DNA of 51,369 nt from contig JAFXWI010000053.1 of the NCBI GenBank assembly GCA_017542915.1, positions 1-51,369 on the forward strand, given 5' to 3'. Below the pieces are notes generated by a model that was given only the letters and a program-made list of their open reading frames with translations, made no database searches and was not told where the DNA came from. The stretch is from Paludibacteraceae bacterium. GTDB taxonomy: Bacteria; Bacteroidota; Bacteroidia; Bacteroidales; Paludibacteraceae. Each line of letters begins with the position of its first letter. Within the stretch, counting starts at the first letter, position 1. This document shows, one piece after another, positions 30,094-38,886 of the stretch. Position numbers and translations under genes: made by a program.

Positions 30094-31686
30094 ATGAGAA
30101 AAACGGCGCTTTTCCTTTCGCTTATCCTTGCGTTGCCAATCGCAGCACAGATGGATAGTTTCGAAGCCTTCAAACAGCAGCAGGCGAAAGAATTCAATCA
30201 GTTCAAGCAAAACCAAGAGGAGGAATACAACGCATTCCGCAAACGCGTTAACGAGGAGTACGCAGAGTTCATGCGTCGCGCATGGAAGGAGTTTCCTGCG
30301 CATGAGGCGGAAGTGCCCAAAGAGGAGAAATCCATCGAACCGGTGATCTATGAAGATCCGGCTCCAGCTCCGCAACCCCAAAAGCCCAAACCCGTTGCTC
30401 CGCAACAGACTCCAAAGCAGACTCCTCAGCAGCCGCAGCCGATTGTCAAAGAAGATATTGCTTCGCTGCCCGTACCGCAACAGAGCCTTGAACCGGCTCC
30501 AGTGCCTATTGCCGTCAAACCGACCGTCATCGTCATTCCGCAACCGGCACCCGAACCCGAGCCTATTGCTCCGGTGAAGCCCAAAGAGGAGGATTTCAAA
30601 CGCGTGTCCATATCGTACTACGGCGCATTAGTAACTCTCGGTTTTCCGAAAGACGACCAGCTCAAACTCAAAGGAACGGATGAGAACTCTATCGCCGATG
30701 CTTGGCAGACGCTCTCCGACTCCAAATACGACATCACCGTCAAGACCGCTCTGGATGCCCGCAAAGGCAACTCGCTATGCGACTGGGCGTACATGAATAT
30801 GTTAGGCAAAGTGTGCGAGAAGCAGTACGGCAAATCCAACGAAGCCACCCTCGCCCAAGCTTTCCTCATGGTACAATCCGGTTACCGCATTCGTCTGGGC
30901 GTCAGCGAAGGTAAGTTGCAGATGTTGGTAGCCAGTCTCTACGACATCTACGGATACCGGTTCTATAAGTTAGACGGCACGAAGTTCTACGTCGTCAGCG
31001 GCGACAAGAACAGCAAGATGCACATCTGCGAATCGAAATACGAGAAAGAGCATTCTCTGTCCATGCAGATTGCCAAACTGCCGAAGTTAGCCGGCGAACC
31101 GACACCCAAACGTACGCTGAGTTCCAAGAAAGGTGTGACGGCCTCCGTGAGCGTGAACAAGAACCTCATTGATTTCTTCGATACCTACCCGCAGGCTTGC
31201 TACAAAGGCAATGCGACTACCCGTTGGGCAGCCTATGCCAACACGCCGCTGGACAAGAGCGTCCAGAACGCACTCTATCCGCCTTTGAAAAAGACCATCG
31301 AGGGAATGAACGAACGGCAGGCAGTGGAGATCCTGCTGAACTGGGTGCAGACCGCTTTTGAATATCGTTTGGATGATAATGTATGGGGACAGGATCGTGC
31401 TTTCTTTGCCCAAGAGACACTGTATTATCCGTATTGCGACTGCGAAGACCGCGCTATTCTCTTCTCGCGTCTGGTAAGAGACTTAGTGGGATTGGACGTA
31501 GTGCTGCTCTATTACCCGGGGCACCTCGCAGCGGCGGTAGGATTCAGCAATGACGAGAAAGGCGATTACCTCACCTATAAGAACCGCAAGTACATCGTTT
31601 GCGACCCCACCTATATCAATGCAGGAGTCGGACGGACGATGCCGAACATGAATAATCAGGAAGCACAGGTTATTGCACTCAAGTAA
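30094..31686 (+). CDS. Secreted transglutaminase-like protein with Pro/Gln-rich spacer
   Basis: The 530-residue protein has a signal peptide (MRKTALFLSLILALPIAAQ, cleaved near 19) and a charged coiled-coil segment (FEAFKQQQAKEFNQFKQ...EEYAEFMRRAWKEF, about 23-70). A spacer rich in Pro, Gln and Lys follows (about 85-165), then a globular part. Near the C-terminus a transglutaminase-type Cys-His-Asp triad can be read: CDCEDRAILFSRL, PGHLAAAVGF and YIVCDPTY. Such secreted enzymes in Bacteroidales crosslink or hydrolyse peptides, but the substrate is unknown. The coiled coil plus P-rich spacer suggests a periplasm-spanning attachment. Its 3' end overlaps the convergent UbiA gene by 8 nt. Confidence 0.82.
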   Translation: MRKTALFLSLILALPIAAQMDSFEAFKQQQAKEFNQFKQNQEEEYNAFRKRVNEEYAEFMRRAWKEFPAHEAEVPKEEKSIEPVIYEDPAPAPQPQKPKPVAPQQTPKQTPQQPQPIVKEDIASLPVPQQSLEPAPVPIAVKPTVIVIPQPAPEPEPIAPVKPKEEDFKRVSISYYGALVTLGFPKDDQLKLKGTDENSIADAWQTLSDSKYDITVKTALDARKGNSLCDWAYMNMLGKVCEKQYGKSNEATLAQAFLMVQSGYRIRLGVSEGKLQMLVASLYDIYGYRFYKLDGTKFYVVSGDKNSKMHICESKYEKEHSLSMQIAKLPKLAGEPTPKRTLSSKKGVTASVSVNKNLIDFFDTYPQACYKGNATTRWAAYANTPLDKSVQNALYPPLKKTIEGMNERQAVEILLNWVQTAFEYRLDDNVWGQDRAFFAQETLYYPYCDCEDRAILFSRLVRDLVGLDVVLLYYPGHLAAAVGFSNDEKGDYLTYKNRKYIVCDPTYINAGVGRTMPNMNNQEAQVIALK

Positions 31687-32641
31687 GTCCTCTGACAATA
31701 CAGAAACTGTATAGAACGCCCAGCAGCATAGTGAATTTCACTAACTGCTGGCACGTTTTATAATCGGAGGGGATCTTCGCTGACCAAAGCAAAGCCAGCG
31801 AACAAAGCATCGGAATCACGATACCAAAGACGATATACCGCGTGCTGAGGGTGCTCCATGTGGTCGGGAACGGCAGTACGTGATACCAAAGATGACCGAT
31901 CACTGCCAAGGTAAAGATCATCAGCACCGTCACGAAGATCTTCGTCCATAATTCACCCCACACCACCGGCAAGGAGTGACATTCCAATTCCCGATCTCCC
32001 ATCTGGTCCTGTATATCTTTGATGATTTCGCGAATCCACGTAAGCAGAAAAGCGAAGAGTGCGAACCCGCCTAACCACGCATAGAGATCGTGGGTCAGGG
32101 AGGTATAAGGCAGGATAGCGGCGTAGCGCAGTTGCAGCAATGCAACGTTCACCATCGCTACCAACAGCGGCGTCAAGGCAGATAACAGAGCGATCGTCAG
32201 ATTGCCGATCATGAAAAGACGTTTGTAACTGCTGGAGTAGAACCACAACAGTCCGGGTACGATGATGAAGATGATTCCGATAGTCATGCTACGCAGCAAC
32301 CACGCTTCCACCAATCCGCAGACCAGACCTGCTCCGCTCAGCCAAAGGCTCAGACGCATGGCATCCGGTTTGCTCACGCTACGCGTGACCACCACCTCAT
32401 CCGGACGGTTGATGCGGTCGATCTTCACATCGAAATAATCATTGATGACGTAGCCACCGGCAGCAATCAGCACCGTTGCCAACATCACCAACAGCAGTTG
32501 ATACCAAGGTAACTGCTCTCCGAACGCCGCAGCGTCCAAGATCGGCGTAGCTACCCATTTCTCCATCAGCCAAACCAGCGCGGCGAGGAAGAGCAGATTG
32601 CTCCACCTCACCAAACGCATTATGTCTTTAAATGTTTCCAA
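31679..32641 (-). CDS. UbiA-family prenyltransferase (geranylgeranylglycerol-phosphate synthase-like)
   Basis: The 320-residue membrane enzyme has about eight spans. The two Mg-prenyl-diphosphate motifs are NDYFDVKIDRINRPD (about 67-81) and IREIIKDIQDQMGDRE (second Asp-rich site). Bacteroidales homologues are annotated as geranylgeranylglycerol-phosphate geranylgeranyltransferase, but menaquinone-type or other lipid prenylation cannot be excluded. An AATTAAAA word repeat lies directly upstream (32638-32682). No canonical promoter was seen. Confidence 0.88.
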   Translation of the reverse strand: METFKDIMRLVRWSNLLFLAALVWLMEKWVATPILDAAAFGEQLPWYQLLLVMLATVLIAAGGYVINDYFDVKIDRINRPDEVVVTRSVSKPDAMRLSLWLSGAGLVCGLVEAWLLRSMTIGIIFIIVPGLLWFYSSSYKRLFMIGNLTIALLSALTPLLVAMVNVALLQLRYAAILPYTSLTHDLYAWLGGFALFAFLLTWIREIIKDIQDQMGDRELECHSLPVVWGELWTKIFVTVLMIFTLAVIGHLWYHVLPFPTTWSTLSTRYIVFGIVIPMLCSLALLWSAKIPSDYKTCQQLVKFTMLLGVLYSFCIVRGLT

Positions 32642-32682
32642 TAATTTTTAATTCTTAATTTTAAATTTTTAATTTCTGAAAA
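32638..32682. repeat. AATTAAAA word repeat upstream of the UbiA gene
   Basis: TTTTTAATT, CTTAATT, TTAAATT and TTTAATT: four to five words of the same family, between the amylase and UbiA genes. Confidence 0.75.
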
Positions 32683-32688
32683 TCCGTG

Positions 32689-34335
32689 TTACCGGATTTT
32701 CAGAATGACTCCTTTCCACGCCTGCAGCGGAATCTCGATCACGGAGTCGGGCGTGAAGTTGACTGTCTGCTTAGGACCGCCGTGGAGCAAGTCGGTAGCT
32801 ACCGCTTCGGTCTTGCCTTCCAAACCTAAATAGACGAACGCATCGTTGGGCACACGCACTTTGACGTACTGCTCGCGGTCATGGAAATTGACGACTACCA
32901 AGAGCGTCTCGCCTTTGATATGACGAAGGAAAGCAAACTGTTTCTTCTTGTCAAAGCCCTCTCCTTGCGCGTAGGTGATGTCGTACATTGCCCCTTTCTG
33001 GATCGCTTTGTCCTCACGGGCTAAGGTCAGCAGATTCCGGTAGAACGCACGGATCTCTCGCTTGGACTCATTCATCTTGGCACCGTCGAACTTACCTTTG
33101 TTCGCCCATTCTTGCAGGCTCTTCACGCCCCAGTAGTCAAAGATGGTAGTACGTCCGTCGATACCGCTGAAGCCCTCCATATCCATGCCTCGTTCGCCTA
33201 ACTCCTGACCGGAGTAGATCATCACGGGGCACTGGTTGAGGGTTGCTGCTACGATCATCGCCGGTTCGGCACAATGACCGTCCCCGCAGAAGAATCCGCT
33301 TGCCAGACGCTGCTCGTCGTGGTTCTCAAGGAAATAGAGCATATGTTTGATTCGCTCGTCTCCGTGCTGCATCCACTGATTGGTGATACCATCGGCACCC
33401 CAGCCTTTGCTCATCACGCCACGCAGGTAGTCGTACATCCCCACTTTGTCGTAGAGGTAGTCAAAGCCTGCTGCCAGATAGGAGTCGTACTTACCCGGGT
33501 CGTAACACTCACCGATGAAGATGAACTTCTTGTATTTCTTCTTCACCTGCGAGATTGCCCATTGGAAGAACTCCACCGGCACCATCTCCGCCATATCAAC
33601 CCGTACACCGTCGATACCTTTTCCTGCCCAGAAGAGCAGTATATCGCGCATCTTGATCCACGTGTTGGGGATAGGATCGAACTGCTTCTCTCCGCCTCCC
33701 TGATAGTACACACCGTAGTTCAGTTTGACCGTCTCGTACCAATCGTTCAGCCCCGGGTGCGAGGTGAAGCAGTCGTTTCCGGTCACTTTCGCAGGATACT
33801 CGTCGTAGCCCTGCAGATCCTTATCCATCGTGAAGCGTTCGCCCGGCAGATAATAGAAATTATTCAGCGGAGAGAAAGCCCATTCGGGATGATCGGTCTC
33901 GCCTAAATCCTCCACGCCGGCAGGTTTGCACAAGCTCTTGTACTCACGGCTCACGTGATTAGGGACGAAATCGATGATAACAGATAAGCCTGCATCGTGT
34001 GTCCGTTTGACGAGGTCTTCAAACTCCGCCATTCGTTTGCTCTCGTTCTTCGCCAAGTCCGGATCTACGTCGTAGTAATCCGTAATAGCGTAAGGCGAAC
34101 CGGCGAGACCTTTGGTGATAGCAGGGTTGTTATACTGCGCTGTTGCGTGACGGATGACTCCGGTGTACCAAACGTGCGTAACGCCCAAATCCACGATGGC
34201 TTTGAGCGCACGCTCGTTGATGTCACAGAACCGTCCGCAACCATTCTCCTCCTTCGTTCCATTGTGTTTGCGCGTCTCGTTATAGTTCGCAAACCAACGA
34301 GGGAAGAGCTGGTAAATAATCGGTTTATTGATCAT
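32689..34335 (-). CDS. GH13-family alpha-amylase-type glycoside hydrolase
   Basis: The 548-residue (beta/alpha)8 protein acts on alpha-glucans. Recognised blocks are DLGVTHVWYTGVIRHAT, VIIDFVPNHVSREY (region I), GIDGVRVDMAEMVP (region II, nucleophile Asp), KFIFIGECYDPG (region III, acid/base Glu) and FLENHDEQRLAS (region IV, Asp). A beta-sandwich C-domain ends the protein (VKVRVPNDAFVYLGLEG). There is no signal peptide, so it is probably cytoplasmic. ATG at 34335 (MINKPIIYQLFPRWF) was chosen over the upstream 34383 start because that lies in a 20-bp palindrome. It is downstream of ackA on the same strand. Confidence 0.92.
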   Translation of the reverse strand: MINKPIIYQLFPRWFANYNETRKHNGTKEENGCGRFCDINERALKAIVDLGVTHVWYTGVIRHATAQYNNPAITKGLAGSPYAITDYYDVDPDLAKNESKRMAEFEDLVKRTHDAGLSVIIDFVPNHVSREYKSLCKPAGVEDLGETDHPEWAFSPLNNFYYLPGERFTMDKDLQGYDEYPAKVTGNDCFTSHPGLNDWYETVKLNYGVYYQGGGEKQFDPIPNTWIKMRDILLFWAGKGIDGVRVDMAEMVPVEFFQWAISQVKKKYKKFIFIGECYDPGKYDSYLAAGFDYLYDKVGMYDYLRGVMSKGWGADGITNQWMQHGDERIKHMLYFLENHDEQRLASGFFCGDGHCAEPAMIVAATLNQCPVMIYSGQELGERGMDMEGFSGIDGRTTIFDYWGVKSLQEWANKGKFDGAKMNESKREIRAFYRNLLTLAREDKAIQKGAMYDITYAQGEGFDKKKQFAFLRHIKGETLLVVVNFHDREQYVKVRVPNDAFVYLGLEGKTEAVATDLLHGGPKQTVNFTPDSVIEIPLQAWKGVILKIR

Positions 34336-34374
34336 ATTTTGTTTGTGTGTTTTTCTAAATGGTATAGTGTTTTC

Positions 34375-34394
34375 ATCGACCATGCATGGTCGAT
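34375..34394. promoter_or_regulatory. 20-bp perfect palindrome between ackA and the amylase gene
   Basis: The half-site ATCGACCATG is perfectly mirrored over 34375-34394, immediately beside the ackA stop codon and 40 nt ahead of the amylase start. It fits a regulator operator or a terminator stem without a T-run. Confidence 0.5.
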
Positions 34395-35585
34395 TTATAC
34401 GAGCGCCTCCGTATCCATAGCGATCATCAGCTCCTCGTCCGTCGGAACGAGAACCACCGTCACTTTGCTGCCCGGTTTGGAGATGATACGCTCTTCGCCG
34501 CGTACGTTGTTCGCCTCTTCGTCCAACTCGATGCCGAGGAACGACAGACCTTTCATCACCTCTGCGCGGATGTACGGATCGTTCTCTCCGATACCGGCTG
34601 TGAAGACGAGGATGTCGAGACCGTTCATAGCTGCAGCGTAAGCACCGATGTATTTCTTCAGACGATAGATGAACATCTTACGCGCCAGATCCGCACGTTT
34701 GTTGCCCTGATTGATAGCAGCCTCGATGTCACGGCAGTCACTCGAAACACCCGAGATGCCAAGCAGACCGGATTTCTTGTTTACCAAGTTATTGAAGGCT
34801 GCTGTATCCAGATGCTCTTTGTCCATGATGAAAGTAGCAGCACCGAGGTCGAGGTCACCGGCACGGGTACCCATCACGAGTCCTTCTACCGGCGTGAGAC
34901 CCATAGAGGTGTCCACACTCTTACCGTCCATGACAGCCGTACAGCTACCACCACCACCGATATGAGCGGTCACGATCTTCTTGCCTTTGGGATCTACACC
35001 TAAATATTCGCATACGCGCGCGCTCACGTAACGATGGCTCGTTCCGTGGAAGCCATAACGACGGATAGCGTATTTCTCGTATAACTCATAAGGAAGCGCG
35101 TACATGTACGCGTAGTCCGGCATAGTCTGGTGGAAAGCAGTGTCGAAGACAGCCACCTGCGGTACACCCGGCAGGATCTTCTCGATCGCATCAATACCCT
35201 TCAGGTTAGCAGGGTTGTGCAGCGGAGCTAACTCCACGCACTTGATGATCATCTCCTTTACTTCCGGAGTGATGAGCACGGACTTATTGAATTTCTCACC
35301 ACCATGGACTACGCGGTGACCTACTGCGTTGATCTCCTTGAGGTCTTTGATGCAACCGATCTGAGGATCGACGAGTTTCTCCAAGATGAGCTCGATACCT
35401 ACGGTGTGTTCCGGCATCGATTTCTCGAATTTCACTTTCTCTCCGTTCGGCAGTTTCACCAGCAGGAAAGAATCCGGCAAACCGATCTTCTCGATACCGC
35501 CTTGTGCCATCACTTTCTTGCTCTCCATCTCAAAGAGCTTATACTTAATACTGCTACTTCCACAGTTTAATACTAATATCTTCAT
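34395..35585 (-). CDS. ackA: Acetate kinase
   Basis: It makes ATP and acetate from acetyl phosphate. The 396-residue protein shows LVLNCGSSSIKYKLF (3-17), GHRVVHGG, VAVFDTAFHQTMP, RRYGFHGTSHRYVS and HIGGGGSCTAV, then a C-terminal FTAGIGENDPYIR. The ATG at 35585 is used; a TTG two codons earlier is unneeded. pta is upstream on the same strand with 138 nt between, so acetate is made by the standard Pta-AckA pair, here possibly on one transcript. Confidence 0.97.
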   Translation of the reverse strand: MKILVLNCGSSSIKYKLFEMESKKVMAQGGIEKIGLPDSFLLVKLPNGEKVKFEKSMPEHTVGIELILEKLVDPQIGCIKDLKEINAVGHRVVHGGEKFNKSVLITPEVKEMIIKCVELAPLHNPANLKGIDAIEKILPGVPQVAVFDTAFHQTMPDYAYMYALPYELYEKYAIRRYGFHGTSHRYVSARVCEYLGVDPKGKKIVTAHIGGGGSCTAVMDGKSVDTSMGLTPVEGLVMGTRAGDLDLGAATFIMDKEHLDTAAFNNLVNKKSGLLGISGVSSDCRDIEAAINQGNKRADLARKMFIYRLKKYIGAYAAAMNGLDILVFTAGIGENDPYIRAEVMKGLSFLGIELDEEANNVRGEERIISKPGSKVTVVLVPTDEELMIAMDTEALV

Positions 35586-35589
35586 ATTC

Positions 35590-35722
35590 AATTAACAATT
35601 AATAATGAACAATTAACAAAGGGCTAATGGAGTTTGGTACTGTATTTTAGAATCCGTACGGACTCCTATGTTTGTACAGAACTTCGTAGGTCGCTTTGTG
35701 AATTGTGAATTGTGAATTATAA
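35590..35722. repeat. Word repeats in the pta-ackA spacer
   Basis: AATTAAC/AATTAAT words at 35588-35620 and GTGAATT three times at 35698-35719 bracket a sequence containing the palindrome TCCGTACGGA (35653-35662). Confidence 0.75.
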
Positions 35723-35723
35723 T

Positions 35724-36722
35724 TTATTTTATTGCTTGATTAGCGGTAATAACCACCATCTGTACGATGTCCTGTACTTTGCAACCACGGCTGAGGTCAT
35801 TGACCGGAGCAGCGATACCTTGGAGGATCGGACCTACTGCGTCTGCGCCCGAGAAACGCTCTACGAGCTTGTAGCCGATGTTACCTGCCTGCAGATCCGG
35901 GAATACCAACACATTAGCCTTACCTGCCACGTTGCTACCCGGTGCTTTGGTCTTCGCTACGCTCTCAACCAAGGCTGCATCCGCTTGCAACTCACCATCG
36001 AGTGCCAAGTCCGGAGCCATCTCCTTTGCCAGCTTCGTTGCCTCTTGCACTTTGTCCACGAGTTCGTGTTTAGCGCTGCCCTTGGTGGAGAAGCTCAGCA
36101 TAGCCACGCGCGGCTCGATGCCTGCTATAGCGCGTGCGGTCTCAGCGGTCGAGATAGCGATCTCTGCCAACTGTTTTGCATCCGGATTCGGGTTCACGGC
36201 GCAGTCTGCAAAGAGCAGGAAGCCGTTCTCACCTAAGTGCTTAGCCGGCGTGAACATCAGGAATGCGCCGCTCACGATCGAGCAACCCGGTTTGGTTTTC
36301 AGGATCTGGAAGGCAGGACGGATCGTATCTGCGGTCGTACCACGCGCTCCGGCGAGTTCACCATCAGCGTCACCGGCTTTGATCATCAAACAACCCAAGT
36401 ACAAAGGATCCTGTGCTTTTTTAGCAGCCTCTTCCTCCGTCATTCCTTTAGCCTTACGGAGCTCAAAGAGCAGGTTTGCGTACTCCGGCATCTTCGGGTC
36501 ATGGATCGGATCAACGATCTTTGCCTCTTTGATATACTCGTACCCCTTCTCAGCAGCCATGCTTTTGATTTTCTCGGGGTCACCAATCAAAATAAGCTGC
36601 GCAATCTTGTCCTTCAACAAAATGTTAGCAGCTTCCAACGTACGAGGTTCGTCGCCCTCCGGCAACACAATGCGCTGCGGGTTTGCTTTCGCGCGCGCAA
36701 TCATTTGCTTTAAAATGTCCAT
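35724..36722 (-). CDS. pta: Phosphate acetyltransferase
   Basis: It converts acetyl-CoA to acetyl phosphate. This is the short, catalytic-domain form (332 residues) typical of many anaerobes. Motifs: RIVLPEGDEPRTLEAANILLKD (about 18-39), the GLVSGA-like SIVSGAFLMF, and the closing region PGSNVAGKANVLVFPDLQAGNIGYKLVERFSGADAVGPILQG. It has its own promoter (36802-36833). Confidence 0.96.
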   Translation of the reverse strand: MDILKQMIARAKANPQRIVLPEGDEPRTLEAANILLKDKIAQLILIGDPEKIKSMAAEKGYEYIKEAKIVDPIHDPKMPEYANLLFELRKAKGMTEEEAAKKAQDPLYLGCLMIKAGDADGELAGARGTTADTIRPAFQILKTKPGCSIVSGAFLMFTPAKHLGENGFLLFADCAVNPNPDAKQLAEIAISTAETARAIAGIEPRVAMLSFSTKGSAKHELVDKVQEATKLAKEMAPDLALDGELQADAALVESVAKTKAPGSNVAGKANVLVFPDLQAGNIGYKLVERFSGADAVGPILQGIAAPVNDLSRGCKVQDIVQMVVITANQAIK

Positions 36723-36801
36723 ATTCTTGTATTTTAATTAATTAGATTCCAATTCGGCTTACCATTTTCAATCCTCGCCCTTCATCTTCCCAAATTCGCT
36801 G

Positions 36802-36833
36802 CAAAGATACAAAATTATTTCCACATATGCAAT
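36802..36833 (-). promoter_or_regulatory. Sigma-ABfr promoter of pta-ackA
   Basis: Minus strand: ATTG (36833-36830), 20 nt, TATCTTTG (36809-36802). Confidence 0.7.
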
Positions 36834-36868
36834 ACTTACTATAAAAAATATTTTTTTTTGCGAAAATA

Positions 36869-36900
36869 TTTGGTCATTTCAAAAAAAAGTTGTACCTTTG
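36869..36900 (+). promoter_or_regulatory. Sigma-ABfr promoter of the OmpA-LysM gene
   Basis: TTTG (36869-36872), 20 nt, TACCTTTG (36893-36900), with an A/T-rich leader of about 48 nt. Confidence 0.8.
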
Positions 36901-36954
36901 CAGCCGAATTGTGAATTTTTAAATTGTTACGTAACCAACAAACTCTTTTCTATT

Positions 36955-38730
36955 ATGAAGAAAAGTCTTTTTATCATAGCTCTTTTGTGCGTCTCGGTGA
37001 CTATGTTTGCAGAGGAAAAGACGCAGGAGAATAAGCAGGACTCAGTGAAGGGTGTTCACCCCTATAAATTAGAGGAGAACGAAAAGGGTATCAAACCGGA
37101 AATAGCTCACTGGTCTATTATCCCTCATATCGGATTTAGTGCCTTTGACGGCGACTTCACCTCCGAGATGAAGCACTGTGTAGCTATTCCATCGGTGGGT
37201 TTGGGCGTTGAGTACAACTTTACCCCGGTTTGGAGTATCGGTATCGAGTACATGTACGATATGTACACCGTTACCGGTAATAAGGAAAACGCAGATACTC
37301 TGCTGAATGGTAATATGCACAAGGCCGGAGCTTACCTCTCCATGGACCTCATCAATCTGCTCTTCCCTCGAGCACATAAAAAAATCGTTTCGATACTTCC
37401 CTACGTAGGTGGTGGTGCTGCTTGGTACCAACGCTCGAAATACTACCTGGATGACAGGTGGTATGATGCAGAGAAAGGTAAGTGGGAGAATGAAACTCAC
37501 GGTAAAGGTAATACCGATAATTATATCAACGAAGACGGAAAAGTAGGACCGGAGCACGATAAAAGATATCATACTATTGGTTATCTCCAAGCCGGTGTAG
37601 CTGTAGATTTCAACCTCAACCGTACGTTTGCTTTAGGTTTGCGTGCTAACTATAGTTATTTCACTCGTGACTATGTGGACGGACGTGGTTATCACAAGCA
37701 GAGTGCTTCCACCTATGCATCCAAAAACAACGATGGTATCTTTGATGTTACGGCATACGTACGATTCAAACTGGAGGCAGTGAAGAAATCGCACCCGCGT
37801 AACATGCCGTCCTTTGATTCATTTGACAAACAGTTGGCAAAGCAGGAGCCCAAAGAAGTTGCTCCGCGTGATACGGTTATCATCCGCCATGACTCGATCA
37901 TCGTTCGTGAGATTATTCGTGAGAACCAAAAGAAGAATCCTCGCATCTATAATGTTTACTTCGACAACGACAAGGATTTCCTCCGTCAAGACGCACAAGC
38001 AACTATCCAAGAGGCATGTATGGCTATGGAGGATGATACCACGCTGTACGCAGTCTTAGTCGGTTATTGTGACAATACGGGATCGAAGGCGCATAACTAT
38101 GACCTCGGTGACCGCCGTTCAAAGAATGTATTCGAGGAGATGGCTCAGGAGTACGAGATTCCGGCTGATCATATGTACAATGCAGGCGTAGGTAAGATCG
38201 CAGCCCGCAAAGCAGCTCGCTCGTTCGGCCCGAACCGCCGTGTTTCTATCCACTTGGTGGACAAGGAGACCTTCGAGCTCATGAAACTCCAACTGCAGGA
38301 TCAGAGTACCGATCGTAATGTGGATGAGTCGCAGCCTGTTACATACGATAAAGCCAATACGGTACGCGTCCCCAAACTGGAACCGGTAGAAGAGGCGTCG
38401 GAGGATCAACTGACCGTTCCTCTCTCTGAGTCTTCCATGAAGAAGGATAATCTTCTGGAGCAATACAAGGATCGTAATCATGAGATTTACGTAGTAGAGA
38501 AAGGCATGACGCTCTCTAAGATCGCACGCCAATTCTATACGAACTCTCAATGCTGGATATTTATCTACATGGCGAATAACGATCGTATAAGTTCACCTAC
38601 CGCCATTAGGGATGGTCAAGAAATCATCATTCCTGAGTTAACAAAAGAGGAGCTGAACATCGGCTCACAAGAAGTACTGCGTCTCTATAGTATTACTGCG
38701 CATCGTAAAATGATAGAGAACAAGAAATGA
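36955..38730 (+). CDS. Outer-membrane protein: beta-barrel, OmpA domain and C-terminal LysM
   Basis: The 591-residue protein has a signal peptide (MKKSLFIIALLCVSVTMFA), an eight-stranded OmpA-type barrel (about 40-290), and an OmpA C-terminal peptidoglycan-binding domain (about 325-430). In the last, VYFDNDKDFLRQDAQ, LVGYCDNTGSKAHNYDLGDRRSKNV and RRVSIHLVD can be seen. A further LysM module follows (about 505-560; YVVEKGMTLSKIARQFYTNSQCW...IIIPEL). Two peptidoglycan-binding modules in tandem suggest a firm outer membrane-cell wall tether. ATG at 36955 follows from the promoter and signal peptide. A GCGTAGG/CCTACGT stem follows at 38739-38757. Confidence 0.9.
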   Translation: MKKSLFIIALLCVSVTMFAEEKTQENKQDSVKGVHPYKLEENEKGIKPEIAHWSIIPHIGFSAFDGDFTSEMKHCVAIPSVGLGVEYNFTPVWSIGIEYMYDMYTVTGNKENADTLLNGNMHKAGAYLSMDLINLLFPRAHKKIVSILPYVGGGAAWYQRSKYYLDDRWYDAEKGKWENETHGKGNTDNYINEDGKVGPEHDKRYHTIGYLQAGVAVDFNLNRTFALGLRANYSYFTRDYVDGRGYHKQSASTYASKNNDGIFDVTAYVRFKLEAVKKSHPRNMPSFDSFDKQLAKQEPKEVAPRDTVIIRHDSIIVREIIRENQKKNPRIYNVYFDNDKDFLRQDAQATIQEACMAMEDDTTLYAVLVGYCDNTGSKAHNYDLGDRRSKNVFEEMAQEYEIPADHMYNAGVGKIAARKAARSFGPNRRVSIHLVDKETFELMKLQLQDQSTDRNVDESQPVTYDKANTVRVPKLEPVEEASEDQLTVPLSESSMKKDNLLEQYKDRNHEIYVVEKGMTLSKIARQFYTNSQCWIFIYMANNDRISSPTAIRDGQEIIIPELTKEELNIGSQEVLRLYSITAHRKMIENKK

Positions 38731-38760
38731 TAAAAAAGCGTAGGTTATAGTCCTACGTAC

Positions 38761-38835
38761 GGTCCTATAGCTCAGTTGGTTAGTAGCACCTGACTCATAA
38801 TCAGGGGGTCCTTGGTTCAAGCCCAAGTGGGACCA
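38761..38835 (+). tRNA. Second tRNA with anticodon CAU, with a bulged D-arm
   Basis: This 75-nt cloverleaf has acceptor GGTCCTA/TGGGACC, anticodon stem CCTGA/TCAGG around CTCATAA, T-loop TTCAAGC and discriminator A; no CCA. The D-arm reads GCTC...GTAGC instead of GCTC...GAGC, i.e. one extra T that bulges the stem. It may be Ile2 or elongator Met; the other CAU tRNA at 4567-4640 has a regular D-arm. Confidence 0.9.
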
Positions 38836-38837
38836 CG

Positions 38838-38869
38838 ACAGGAGGATAGTCCCGCGACTATCCTCCTGT
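38838..38869 (+). terminator. 14-bp inverted repeat after tRNA(CAU)
   Basis: ACAGGAGGATAGTC and its perfect complement surround a 4-nt loop (38852-38855). There is no T-run, so it may be a processing or termination stem. Confidence 0.55.
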
Positions 38870-38886
38870 TAGTTAAAGAACAGACG

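Noticed and set aside
30350..30611. 75-residue basic ORF in another frame of the transglutaminase gene
   Set aside because: It is a by-product of the Pro/Gln-rich coding sequence; no start signals.
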